DNA from: Hanleya hanleyi
Lineage: Eukaryota > Mollusca > Polyplacophora > Lepidopleurida > Hanleyidae
Length of the DNA stretch: 64,000 nt
Direction: 5' to 3'
NCBI GenBank assembly: GCA_036873755.1
Contig: JAVTVY010025345.1
Coordinates: 1-64,000 of the forward strand
Shown here: positions 8,000-22,900 of the stretch, one piece after another
Numbering within the stretch: the first letter of the stretch is position 1
Layout: every line of letters starts with the position of its first letter
Position numbers and translations under genes: made by a program
The notes under the pieces: generated by a model
The model's input: the letters and a program-made list of their open reading frames with translations, nothing else
What the model was told of the DNA's origin: nothing
Database searches by the model: none

Positions 8000-10900
8000 C
8001 TGGTACATATCTGACCTTAAAGGGACAGACAATCTGATGGTATTGGAATGGTACCGTACTCTTTGTTCTTCATGCCGATGTAACTGGAATTGTCATATTT
8101 TCATTCTGAAACAAAGCAATTGCACAATTGTATGCTCAGGTAAATATAAGATTCACTGGTAGGTCGTAAAGCTATGCGATTAAGTTAATTGCATCGGATC
8201 AAAATGGCCCCAGCTAATATTTATGATCAAGCAAATAGTACCATATCTTTGCGTATTCTCCATAAGAATAGCTATATGATACAGTCGCAAACACCTGATA
8301 CATTTTAGTTGTAACTCTATTAATATTCATTGAATGGAAAATATTGTCTAGCAAGCGTCAGATCCGACATTCAATATTCAGCCGTCGTCCATAAAATAAT
8401 AATTTCGGCGTTAATACTCGAAAGACCTATTTCGTATGACAGTTAGCCCAAATTCCAAATGTGTATGAAATAGAAGTGATAAAAACACGAGACGGTTTCC
8501 TCCAAGAGAGAAGCGGTCAGCAGTTTTCAATGATGTCAGCGAGACTTCATGATGTTCTATACATAAAATCCTAATGAGTGACCATTATTCTTTGTCCAAA
8601 TGGCAGGAACCGGAAATCTAGGACAAGGAAAAGAAGGGACAAAACCTCACCTCTTGCGGCGTTCCCAATTCCATGTTATAGGATGGATTGATGGAGCAAT
8701 CCATATCTTTATAGTAAAATCGACGTACAGTATGAGATATACAGAGTGGATCAACCTCACTGACTTTTGAGGGACCTGAAATATATATGATAAATACACC
8801 AACCGTGAATGGCATGTCTTACCAAATTTAACATGCTATAATAGATGTATACCTCGCTCATCTCGATGGTCCTGTGACGCCACCTGTTGAAGGCGCATGG
8901 GATGGCAATCATATATGTAAGCATTTTCCCACGGAAGAAATACATCATAGTGCTTCAATTGTGAGATGACTCTCGACTAATATACTCCAAGTCATCATTT
9001 CTGACGCAATGTGGCGTTGATTGGGACAATCACTTTTTGAATGGTATCTAGAAGTAGTATAGTATATTAACACAATAATTCCTGGATTCCAGCTGCTTCT
9101 TTATTTTCGCTAAGTCTCCCCTCATCCCTGTACATATCTATTATATTTTTCAGATTGTGTCCTTTTTGTGAGATAAAATCGCATATTCCCTGACCACGTG
9201 TGGGTACACTGCCCGCTGAAATCGCATATTTCACCCCGCCATGGAATACACCCCAAGGGGAGATAATGAGGTCGATCCGTTCTATGGTCAGTGTGATATA
9301 CAGTCACAGAGCAGTTCGTCCAGCTGATTTTAGTTGCAGAAAAGCTATAGCTACAGAAATAAGCATTTTCCGTGTCCATATGTAAGTAAGATCGTACTTA
9401 CATTATTGTTCTAACAACTAACTAACAACTTCCAGATTGTTGTTGATATTTCGAATCGGTGGAAATATAGTGCATCATAATATTGCACGCGACCGGTGCG
9501 ATAAATACAATTCTCTGGAAATATTGCCCATAAATAAAACCAAATTGCTGTGTTTCGCACTTGCAAAATCAAATAATCAGCTTGCTGGAGTTATAATATA
9601 GATTAGAAGTTAAAGCTGATAAATACAATAAGGAATAGTACTGGCTTATTTCTAGGGGAATATGCGGATTTCTTATCCCTCGGATGTGCATATTCTCGGG
9701 TCAACGGATCTGCACATTTTCCTCATAACAAGTCAATATTTTCATAATACCTCTAATCATTTATCATAATTGATAACGCCAGAACCATACTTAGCGAAAC
9801 GTAGAAGTAGGTACCCATAAAATCTTGTGTTAATAAAAGAATCATTTCGCAATAGCAAGCAATATCAGACATTCAATATTCAAACGACGTGCATAGAAGA
9901 ATTTTCTCGACAATAATCGAAATAAATAAATATAGCTTCAGTTTATCTCATTCGGCTAAAAATCCACATGCCCTTCTCAAAGGCTATTATCGATAGTGGT
10001 TTGTTATATACGGCGCAAAAGTGTGTCGACAGAAATACAAATTATCCGAAGTAAGAAGACATGTAGACACACAGACAAAAGGACCAATGGTATCAAGTGT
10101 GGTATCAAGTGTGGTACCGGTAGCGAGTTTAATGAGATTCTAAGCACATGGAACAAGTCCGTACCTGTAACGAGACTGACAAAGAGACCAACGGAGATTG
10201 TAACGACCAGGCCAATCGTTGTATACCAGTAGTAGGATATTGAGTACAACTTTGCCAAACCGGATCTACAGTAGAAAAAAAAATCTTCATGAGTGCGATA
10301 CGGTTTTCATGGTATTTGTCTAGAGGCCCGATGCAAGCTTTGCTCGTGAAGGAGAACCTTCAAAATTAGAAGAGATGCACATGCGTTCTCCTACTCCAAT
10401 ATCTGGATGGTTTGGTCTATAACTGCTAGTGACAAACGTGTATCATTTTCGCCAGGACTGCCTTTATCTGTCAAAACAATATTGTATCGCTGTAATCCAA
10501 CCTATATCGATGAAGAAGCATGGATAAACTCGTGTTAATTTATTCAAAACGAAAACAAATCTCTGATATGATAGGACCTTTGCGACTACTTATTTTATTT
10601 CGCATAAGTTTTCGTAGTATTAAATCTACTTAAGGTTTCCGTTCAAGCAAAATGTCTCACTGAAGTATAGATGGCCTGACCCACACTCTCTCTCCTTGTT
10701 CCCCAGAGAATATAGAAGGCGACGATATAGTTTGATACCGGTGTGATCGCTAAGAATGTCCTAGTATTAGTGTTCCTTCTCATATCCTTTCCATTGGGGA
10801 TAATTGCCCTTCCTTCAGCTGCACATGTGGAGAAAAATGTCATAGCTAGCTCTTTTAAAAGACAGAAGCCCGACAATTTTAGCTACCTGACATTCTTAGC

Positions 10901-13900
10901 CTCTACAGGTACCGCTTATTACCAAACGCAAAATAACCGGAAATACCTAACCCTTGATAAGGCGTGTCCGTCCAGATGACCTCAGTACGGTGTGACGAAT
11001 CATTGAAGATACTGGATACCGGTGGCGTCATGTTATATGATGAACTGTTCGAAAAACATCCGTCAGACGGCGCTGGTGGTAACCATGGTGTCGAGTAAGA
11101 AGTTCCACCAATTGCAATCCAGAACGTAAAGCCGATACCAATGGCAACCCCGAATAATGCTCCCTGTTTAAAATATAATGCCAATGACAGAGAGTCGTTA
11201 ATATTCTGAACCGACGATTTCTTAAATGCAGTTTGATATATAGCCTACTTATGGAACATTAGCTCTCGACCAGGGAGATGTGGGTTTGATTCCTGAGAAG
11301 AGGATACGTCCTGACAGCTTTGGGCGCTTTTATCAAGGAAGTTTAAACATTGTAGTACATTCTGGAAAAATTATCCGAATATTTCACATTATTGAGGTTC
11401 AGCAGAAAATGGGAAAGCATCTGGGGCATACGGATTGGCCTCGTTGGAGTATTTCTTTACCACTAAAGTTGGAATTAAAGAAAAACAGTGATGTGCTGTA
11501 ATATAATTCAATAAGACATTTTCTGAAGAATTAAATTAGATTTATATGAATGTCAAATCTTACAATCCAGTTGGCCGATGTAAAGAAAGCCCCTAGTATG
11601 AAGAGAGCACAAAACGGTCCGCCCACAGAGGACATGAAGGTGTCGGCTATCTGAGTGGACAAAAAAGATAGGTTGCAAGTATAAAAGAATAGATGTTCCT
11701 GTTTTATTAACGAAAATCTCAGATTCACAGCAGCATTGTAAAAAGGGACATACATTTCGTCGAGAATACAATTGTTCACTGGAAGGTTTAAACTTTCAAC
11801 TCTCTGCTCAGAACTGTTCATTTATAGAAGGCCTTTCCGAACATACAAATCGGTATGAGCGATCAGAAATGTACTATGTCAGTGCGGGGGAGGGGGTACT
11901 GTTAAAACACCAAGTTATGGCAAGGAATATTACCTCGAACAAGTGCTCATAATGCCCGGCATAGTAACAGTTTTCTCAGTTGTGCCATTCCTCCCCCCCC
12001 CCCCCCCACCACCAACTTTTGAAGACTTTCCTGCGCCCTTGTATGTGAAATAAAAACAGCATGTATATACACATTACTGCATAATTCTAGAATTCCAATA
12101 TGGCTCTCTCAATGTCTACCTGTATTATAGGACCGCTATTTCCAAGGAGGCTGAAACATATTCCAACACAAATGAGGCCATGAACCAAGACTGAAACAAA
12201 GTAAAGAAACCGGACAATACTGGTTAATATTTATAATTGATAATATATTATTGTATATAATGGTATACTCATGATCGGCATGGTGGGAAGAACAGTAGAG
12301 ACAACATCTACAATATATTATATGGACATTTCACAGGTCTTTAGGGCTATGACAGTGAAAGCTGTCGAAACCCTACAGAGTGCACGTTCTTCTTCTCGTC
12401 CCGACCTTAGTTATTTAGTTCCTTAACGTTTAACAGGTTGCGGGATTTTTCTTCCAGACATGCTCACGTATACATGTAGGTGGCGCAACATAGCTTAGGT
12501 CAATATAAAAATGGAAAATTTCAAGGTCATTGTCACCCAAAAGGAAATCACGAAGCATGCACCACCGTCTACTGATGATGAGAATATAGAAAACAAATGT
12601 CACATCTACATCATTATAAGGAAATACTACTTACCCAAGACTTTAGCTACTATAGTCTCTTGTGTGTCAGACATTGATGGTCTCAGAGGTCGGACAAAGT
12701 CTTTCACAGTGACAGCACTCATACTATTCAAGCCCGATGATAGAGTACTGGATAGGGAAAACACATATCAAGAAATAATAACCGGACACAAACAATGAGT
12801 TTTTCAGAAAAGTGGCGCAATAACTTTCCCAAAATGCTTTTTACCTCCTGAATAGCCCTCGTCAACCAGGTTGAAAGAAGTTTGATGGTGCAGCTTCTAG
12901 AACCAGCTATGAATCTAGCTCTGTATGATATTTTATGCATTTATGTACAGTCCAGTAGAGTGAGAATTTGAGTAACGTTACTATTTTTGATAACGAGCTA
13001 ACAAATCGATACTATAAACAATAACAAAAAATTTGAATAACGTGACTCTTTCCAGTAACACCAAAACCTGTTACTGAAAACAGTAACACATATTTGAAAT
13101 TAATTTTAGAAGTTACTTCAAGCAGTACCGAAGAAAGTATGACTACATGATTTATCTATCTTAGCTGAAAGAACCATGACGTGTCTTGGGCCACCTTTTC
13201 GCTCCCAAAGGAAGGATTTCGACACTTAAAGAAAGATACCACGCCATTCTAGACATGATAAACCATACGTAAAAATTACACATCACTGCAAATTGTTTAA
13301 TTAAGTTAATTAGCCACAATCCGTGAGAAGTTCGAATAATGAAAAACGGAAAATTATAGACATATCTTATTTGTGACTAGTTGCATGAAAACTAAGATAG
13401 AGAGGTAATCGGCAAAAAAAAACAACGTTATTGTTGCATATTCTGCTCATGGAATACTGGTTTATAATTAACAAACTCGTGAAAATGAACAATCAGGAAT
13501 TGATTAAACATTAACAATAACAACCACCACCACGGCCAGAGAATTGTTACTGATTTCAGTAATGAAACATTGGAACTGGCTTTTTGTTACTGAATTTGGT
13601 ACTAGTAACTTTATAGATTTCCGTACTTTGCTCGACTGATGTGGTGTATGCGTTTGTTATATCGTTATGAGTGGTTGGTAGGTGTATTCGACGATGGTGT
13701 GCTGAAAATATAATGGTGCCCACCTGAATGATGCACTGAACAAGGATGCCAGAAACAGCCCCGGGAGACCCGGAATATTATAGAATAGCTCCATAACAAA
13801 ATACGGAAGAATCTGGAATAGACAATGAAGTGTTCCATGTGAGAAATATGGCTGGTGAAACCAAATGTACTGCAGAGACAGTATCGTACTTGCATACGCC

Positions 13901-16900
13901 TACTTTCTCATGGCTATTGCAGTTCATATAAACTCTGATGACGCGAAGTAGGCGCATGTGCGGATGATTCGATACGGGAGATCTACTCTATCAAATATTT
14001 TGATAAGAACATTCATTCATAGCATGTAGTTTTTCCACCCGTCCAAATTTCTGCAACCTCAATCGAATGAAAGAATCTACCAGCGAGTGTTTGACCAAGG
14101 TCTTATTCTATCTACTCTAAAATTCGTTATACGTTAAAATTATGGACACGTTTTTGGGGGGCTGTCACTGGTTATGCGATGTGATTATATAGATCTGGGA
14201 GATTAATGTGAGAGATATTATTTTTCCTTGTTACGCCACTTGTCTTGTGAGAAATACAAAATATACTATATTATGGATTCCGAGACTTACTCTATAGGAA
14301 AAGAGAGAGACTTATTTTACCTCGTTTGCGTTCTCAATAACACCCTCTTGGAACGGATCACAACTCTTTTCTGTGTAGAAGGCATAAGCAGAAAGCCCTG
14401 CGAAGGCGGTCAGAAGACCAAGAATATTGAATCCCACGAAACCGGTGAGCATGACCCTGCAATTAAGGAAAAAGAAAAAGTGAATCGCGTTGAATTCAAT
14501 AAAAGTAATATTTGTCAAGATCTACAGAGATGTACATCCAAATGCAATCGTCTACACAGTCAGGAAAACACCAAAAATGGTGTCTAGCTCACCGATAAGT
14601 GAGGTTGAATTTAGTCCTGCACCATATGTCGTCAACACCGGTGTTGATCCAGTATTAGCACTTATCAGTTAACACAAAAATATGGCGTGGAACCATTTTC
14701 AACACCTTTATTTGCACAATTTCTCAACACCAACAGATGATGTTGGGCCAACACTATTTTTCTGACTGTGTACACTACACCGTATGGTACAGGCATGAAC
14801 CACGATGAAAAATCGCTACGATGATGATGATGACAGAGAAAGCATCCTTTAAAATGGTCCGATATGTGTGCAACATTACTATTTGGAATAACGTTTTCGT
14901 AAATCAGCAGTATATCCTGTACGTTGCAGGAGGTAATTATGCTATGTGCCTTCGTTGTACAGCAATGAAGGCCCATAGACGAGTATCCACTGCAGAGTAA
15001 CAAGTTGCTGATCGGTTATCGATTTTCCGAGTAAGAATAAGTATCCCAAGTATAGTTTACCTTCTACTGTTCTGATTTACCCACAATTGTGTTTGAAATA
15101 GAGAAGGCAGACTGTCTTGAGTTTCTGACAGCGTATATGATGTGTTACCTTATGACTGTGGAAGATGGGACGGATATTTCATCATGTTTATCCGTTAAGC
15201 ACAGTTTTCAAAGTGAAAGGTGTTCATGTTTATGTACCACTGACTATCTACCTTTGTGCCTGTGTCTGGCGAGGTAGCGACACTATGCGTTGGGTTGTTT
15301 GTTGTTGGAAAGCGAACGTCATCCAAAACATGGCACCTCCAACAAAACATCCCCAAAACGAGGTTCTTATAGTGGGATCCGGGTTGAAACTGAAAACAAT
15401 GAATAAATTATCTTTATGTTTATGTATATCGTTGAGATGGCTGTTGATAGCACTTAGCCAAAAAAATAGCTTAGTTTTACTAGCGTATGGCCATAGGTGA
15501 TGGCGCGAAAATGAAATTATGGTCAACAGCTTCAAACGGAATATTCGATCTGACGATCATCTCAAGAGGTGGGCAATTACTGGTTGAGAAAACGGAATAT
15601 TCGATCTGACGATCATCTCAAGAGGTGGGCAATTACTGGTTGAGAAATACGAGATGGGTTTGAAGCTTTAAACTCTATACATGTATTGATGAATATTGCA
15701 TATATTTAACGATCATTATTGATAATAATCTATTATAGAATTGACAGATGATCTTTTTCAGTGTATAGCTATGTATGCATGGTTAGACTATCTTTGATTT
15801 AGTAGACGTGGCATCTTGGTCAGTGACTAGTTTTATAGAGTTTCTATGTGGAGATCAGTGAACGATTAATTTTGAATTACATGTACTGAGGTCAGAGAGT
15901 GTTTGGAAAGAGGGTGACTGACGAACAATAGAGGTCAGATTTCCTGCCAGTGCATGTTCTAATGTGAACAATATAGTCTGTTTCCTTAAACAGGATTCAG
16001 TGCTGGACGTGGACAGATTTTAATTAAGAGCCGAGTTCAACGGGGTATGGTATTCTTAATTAAATATTCACAAAAACACGTGGAATCTTCAAAATAAGCA
16101 AGTCATATGAGAATCATCATTTCTTAACGGTAGGACGTAACCGTGATTGGATCAATGCTTAGGTGGGGTAGCGTGTTTGTTTGACTGTATTTAGGCATGA
16201 ACAAACCTGTTTGTCTTTAGAATTAAGATTCATTGTAATAGAGTGTTTACATGATGGTTTATGGGAATTGTTCACGTCTCCAGTAAATAAACAACAGTTT
16301 AACTTTTAATCAGTGTTTGGTCTTGTGGAAAACAACTTTAAGTTTCGGACATGGAAGCGTTTACGTATTCAAGGTATATATGAAGGTCATCTCTCTAGGG
16401 TTGAAGGACATAACAAGTCCCTAACATGACACAACCCCTAGAAAAGTTCATATGATGTAGCTCAAACTCACTATAAATAACTTGACTACTGCTAATTTGT
16501 ACATCGTGACATACAAAATCTGATAATTACGCAACAGTAATGGATATGGCATCAATGACCACAATAAACAAGCAAACACTTATGAGCCGACATCAATTTA
16601 TATATCTAATATTTCGGCAAACAAATGAATGTCAAAATCCAGTCAAATTGCGATGTTGCAAAATCGAAGTCACTGGACTGCATTATTAGTCACTGTTTTA
16701 TTGCAACATCTGCTGCTTTGAAAGAGACATGGTCCAGATGAATGCATGAACATGTCCAAATTTTAGCTGATATGGCAAAGAGAGTTACACTGTGGAATCA
16801 AATGTTTCTGAGAGACAGTAAAGTAGAATCTTACCTAAAAAGTCTAATCCTTTTCCCAAGCACGTTATCGTTCCAGAAGTTGGCAAATCCCACAACAGAC

Positions 16901-19900
16901 ATGGCCTTTATTGTTTAAAAACACAAATAATTAGTTGTGATCGAGTACTGAATTTCCTCGTTTTGAGCGCTTGACGATGTAAAAGGAAATAATCTTCCGT
17001 CTCTAATCTAATGTCTAGGACATCCTTTCCTGATTTCAACTCAGGTAAGACATTTTTTTCCTTGACGGAAATTCATTTACTGGGACATTTTGTCCTTTTG
17101 GTAAATTATATAATTTCGTAACTGTAACATTATTTAACATCGATGAGAACTACACTAAGTTTTATAGATCCACAATGATCCAATATAAAATGATGATTCC
17201 GATTAGCTAAGAGCATAATTTTAAGCAGTCTGCGTGAGATTTACATTGATCATATATATGACGGGAATAACACATCCCTGAAAAGCAACCACCTCGCTGG
17301 GGGTCTAATAATATTCCAGCCACCAGTCAGATTTTTGGACCGGATTGGGGGCCTTCGCGTACATCGCCGGAAGTGACATCATATATAGTAAAATAGATGT
17401 TTGCCGAACATTTCGATTACTTTTCAAGTCTGCATAATACCTCTGTTGACCTAGCCTTAAAAAGAATTATCTAGAGATTATTTTCCCTGTTTATCTGGAC
17501 AGAGCATATGAAAAGTAGTTCGCTCATGTGCGACACTGAAGGAGTTGTTCGGCCGGATTCAAACTGAACCGTGCGTACGTGGGTTTTCCCATATACGTCA
17601 TAGAAACGTAGTAAAGGTCAACTTTCGCTATTGGGGGCCGGGATGGATAATGGAGCCTGCGAAATGGAGCATGCGCTGTGGGGAGGACGCCCTGAAAAGT
17701 AGCACGAGTTATATCATTCTCGTCTCGCGAGACTCCCTACTGCGAGAAAGAGCGCTTTGGTCTCCCGCGGGTAGACACGGCTCTCTTTGAGAATGGAGTT
17801 ATATAATACGTAGCCTATTGTGTAGCTCTGGTAGGGTCTTTCTCAACTATGTACGACCAAGGCCCCGACTTTCCCCAAATGTATAGTTATTGGGAAAATA
17901 CTGGATGGCTCATATTTTCCGAAGCCGTTTGTTACAGACAATAAATAATTCGATTATGTATGATCTCATCTTTACATTCAGCCCTTGTTTATCAGAATCA
18001 GTTAATCAGTATTAGCTTCACATCTTCGTTGCACCAAACCAATTTCTACGTTCCCACTTCGAAGTTCGAATGGCTTGTGCCGGGGATTTGATCTTACAAA
18101 GTAGAGAACGGCCACACCGGAGCTACCTATCAGCAGTTTTACTTGGCATTGTTCATAGTTATTTCGGCTCAGGTAGTCCATAAAATGACAGAGCAGAACA
18201 GCAACTGAGAATTGGGATGACAATCGTACGCTATAATTTCTGTATTAATTTTAGCATCTTCGGGAGAAATAAGACTTTTACATACAAATGTAATAAATCA
18301 TCATAATTGTATTTCATTTATACAAGCATACATCTTTCGACCATACAGTGTTTACTTAATCTCAGGTAAGAACCCAAGCCCTTACCTTTACCACAATGGC
18401 GACGAAGCCAATCAACATAACGACCATCTGGAAGCAATCTGTCCATATCACCGCTTTGAACCCACCCTGAGTAGAAAACACAATTCGGAAATTCAACACT
18501 GTAGCGGAGACCCTGGTCGAACTTAATAAGGACATCACAAGAAGTAAACCAATACGCGAGATTTTCCAGCACCGAGTATCCACTTAGGCCGACTTATCCA
18601 AATATGTGTCCTATAATATGAAATATGGACGAGGAGATTCTCTACTGGACGACGGCTGAATAATGAATGACGGACCAGACGCTTGTAATATAGTTGGTGG
18701 ATGAAGACTGATGAGATCAACTTGCCTGTACATGATTGCTGAGTTATATTTTCTTGGTGTGACAAGTATTGACCAATCTGTATCACTAATTTCAATCGAA
18801 TATCAAAATCCATTTATGCTCGGTCATTCTCCTTTAAACTATATTGCAGGTTTGGAATCCCCACCTCTCGAACAAACTGGTCCCCATTGAAGCGCCTCGC
18901 CCCGTCATGAGACTCACTTCTGTTACCATCGTAGGCACCTTTCAATAGCAACAACTGACTTCATACAAGTTAATATATGTGCATGTATCCACAATATATC
19001 CCCAATGGACATTCGGTGCTCTTCTTGAAAAAAACGTTTTGGTTGTTGGGCACACCATAAGCTAATCTGCAGACAAACACATACATATGCAGAGACACCA
19101 ACTGCAATTATGGTCAAATTGTGGAATTCAATGATAAGCAGGAAAATGCTACATTCTCCACCATATATGCACATGTGCCCTGATGGAAACAGACCGTGAA
19201 CCGAACAAAAATCTCGTATGGACCACTTACGTGTTAATATTTGTTTTCGCAAAAATTTTGTATGTCGGTCTTTGCTCCCGAAGTTTGTGATATAAAACAC
19301 AAAGGTGAACGCTCAGTTGTAAAGACATCTGGCGACGGTACATCAACGTTGATTCGTATTCTAACACTACACAAACGTTATCCGTGATTACGGGTATTAT
19401 GGTCAGTGATTAGGATTTCATGTAAAGGGGGGACCACATCCTGTCTTACTGACATACTTGAAAACTGTTGACAGCTTCTCTCTTGTAGGAAACCATTTTG
19501 TGTGTTTATCATTTTTATTTCATACAAATTTAGAATTGGTGCTTCATATGAAATAGGTCTTTCGATTATTGGCGCGGAATTCTTGTATGGACGACGGCTG
19601 AATATTGAATGTCGGATCGCACGCTGGCTATCAAACACAGTCGACATTTTCCGCTTTTTCAACGTTAATTCAATCGGCAAAATGACCACCAAAACGTTTG
19701 CGTGAACCTCCATAGCAACGCAAGTGTGCCTGGAATCATATTATACATGTACCCAGTCACTACTCACCAATGAGGTGTAAAGTATAGCTACACCTCCAAC
19801 AATCACCACTGAGGCCCAAACTGGAAAGCTAGTCACTGAAAGTTAGAATAAAGAGTTTATGGGGATACATTCATATAAAAAAAATTAAAATATCCCAATG

Positions 19901-22900
19901 TTTTTCTGCCCAAACTGAATGTTACCATGCAATTTGAGCATTTAGTTTATACGAAGCTGAATTCTTTGTTTACCATTTGTTTTCAAGATCTTTAGGAGAA
20001 GCGTATGTGAACAACAATATAATTTCAACGCGATAGCTTCGGTTGAGACATACTCCATCATCTCCGTTGTCTTTTGCGTAACGGTTCCCAATTATATCAA
20101 TAAATATTCGGCATTATAGTTTTCGAAAGTTGGAAATTGCAAACTGGACACATTTTGCACTTGCATGCTTATGATATCATTTGTAGGCAAAAACTACAAG
20201 GTTATAAACTGCATGAAATGTCACCTGATTCCAGAGAAATTGCCGGTCCATAAAGAACTGAGCCCATGTAGATCGCCTGGAAACAATAGCATAAGTTCAA
20301 CATAGCACCGGTTCATGTAAGGGCCAGTGGCATTATCAGATTTTTGTTAAAACGGTTGTTTCAGATATTTATTGGGAAAATATTCCATTCATATAAAATA
20401 CGTCACGTCTCACCAGATATTGATAGAAACTTGAGTGTCTCACATAATAATGAGGCAGAACCCAGAAAAGGCCATAGAAACTGGGTTGGTTAAACCTTTG
20501 GAACAGAAGTGATACACTACACTGTCAGAAGGATTGGGTCAAATTGATATTTTGGGGTACAGACGTAAATTCCAGTTTGACCCAAATATTTTGGGTCCTT
20601 TTGACCCAACTATTCTGGGTACGTCACGTCTATACCCCAAAATTCTGACAGTGTATTATAACTTTTACCTGTATATCCTACATTTACAATAACACGTTGC
20701 CATGTTGAAAACTAAGTATAAAAATGTCAATTTAGGTCAAATATGGCGTAAATAGACCCCAAAAATCGCTTATTGTTTCGGGTTGCTTCCTTGCTGACAC
20801 ATCTTACACGTTACATTAAGTTTGTATTTATACATATCTAGAAATGCATTATTTAAAAAGGTGTCAATTTGAGGTCAAAAAGCTAAAAAATTCCCTTGAT
20901 TCAAGAATGCTCCGTTGATGACCTGATTTTACATGAATAATAGTCTAATTGTATTAAAAGAAATTTTCAAAACGATCGAGTTATGTTCAAATCTCATGGC
21001 GAAAATGAGTCGAAGCAGTATTCTATGAAAATCTACCATATGATATGAATGTAAACGAATACAGGTCAGAAACGTTTGATTGTCGAAAACACTTAAATTG
21101 CAAGATAATACCGTATGTAAGCACAAATTACACTTATTCAAAGTGTGTTAGATTATCACGGAAACAACGTCTATTAGTGTGTTAAGCCAAAGAAATATAT
21201 CTAGTAGACTGTTATACATAACATCAAAAAACCATAATCTTGAAGGGTCAGGAGGTACGCACTCGAAACGCAAATCCAAGGAAAACTGGTTATGATAATA
21301 GGGAATACAGTCTATAACTTATCCTCATACATCCTGAACTTGAAAAAAAAAACCGTTGGGCAGTTTGAGAAATGGGTCAAAAGGTCAGTTTGAGGCAGAA
21401 CTGACATATTCAGCGCTTTTCCTCGAGAATGCTTCAATTTATGATTTCACAGTATGAAACCAGGTGCTTTGGCCAGTTGTGTGCATGTAGCTATAAAAAC
21501 TTTTGGTGAAAAATAGGTCAAACGGTCAAATCTCGGAAATTCACTTCTTTTTATTAAAATGCTCTCATCGTAGCTTAACTTTCCACGAACTTGTGTAAAA
21601 AATTATACCTCGAACATAACCTGTATATGTTTGAATGTGTTCTATAGCCAAACAACATCTACCAGCCTAGTCTGGAGGTATGACTCGGAAAGTGGTGTTC
21701 ACGATATCACTGTCAGAAGAATTGGGTCGAACTGACCAGATATTTTTCGGTATAGACGTGACGGACCGAAAGAGTTTGGGTCAAAATAGAATTTGACCCA
21801 AAACCAAACATATTGGGCCCTTTTGACCCAAATATTTTGTGTGTGTCACTTCTATACCCAAAAATTCTGACAGTGTACCTGTAAATGAAAAATGTTCTAT
21901 ATATTTTCATATTTTTCATCTGATTTGAGGCCTTTTTACTCCATATCTTTGTAGATATGTTTCTCACCAGCATTAAATTATCACTTGACGTCTCGTGTTC
22001 ATTGTTCCCAATATTCTATTGGTCTCTAAAATTTGAGTTGTCCTGGAAATTCCTGTTCAATTTGAGACAAACTATTGAAATCCAAGTAATTATTATTACT
22101 CGGCGCCAAGCGCCATAGTTACATACAAATTATCGGTCATGATGGATCTTCCGTGTTTTTGACGTTTGAAGCTAAATTCTAGGGCTTTCGTCTCGAAAAT
22201 AAAAAGGGAAGGGTCATGTAAATGCACTAAGAAGGGCATATAATTACGTAGGACAGCTCGATTCCGGCAAATCGGAACTTTGATAGGAGAAAAATTCTCG
22301 ACAATAGAAAGGTTAAATAGCTTCCCCCGGAGGAACCATCGTATCTGGCAAATACCTTTATTTTCGAAATTTTACTAGTAGGCTCGAACTAACGTTTAAC
22401 ATTGATTAATTTGGAATACTGGAGTGAAGACCATTACCCTAATTAGACAAAAAATGTCAAGAACGCAAATTTAAAATGACCCCTCCTGGCTGCCATCTCG
22501 AATTGACCCCAGATGCATTATAAAGTGTTGGAGAGTGTAATGCAAAGAAAACGGACCTAGAATGAAAAACTATTATGTGGTAAATGCCCCAGTTTCACAA
22601 ATAGAAATATTGGCATAATTAGGGTAAAACCTGTCCCGAAGTGAAATGTAATCGGGTTAAATGTTTTCGGAATGAACTTCAGATGCTTAGCTAAAATATT
22701 AAACAACTAAATTCTGCCAAATATAGACATTGGTACAACAAATGCTACACAATTAGTAAATATGTATCGAAAAACAGATATTTTAGTTCACCGCATGCAG
22801 AGTGTCGCCATTTGAATTCCCAATGATGTTATAGTCACAGGTCTATTCTAACTAGTTGCAATATGAGTCCATAATAATCAGCTTTTAGGCTGGAAAGTTG

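Noticed and set aside
10643..10876. Extra SLC5 exon between exons 13 and 14
   Set aside because: Phase closes without it once the second donor of exon 13 is used, and the peptide does not match the family.
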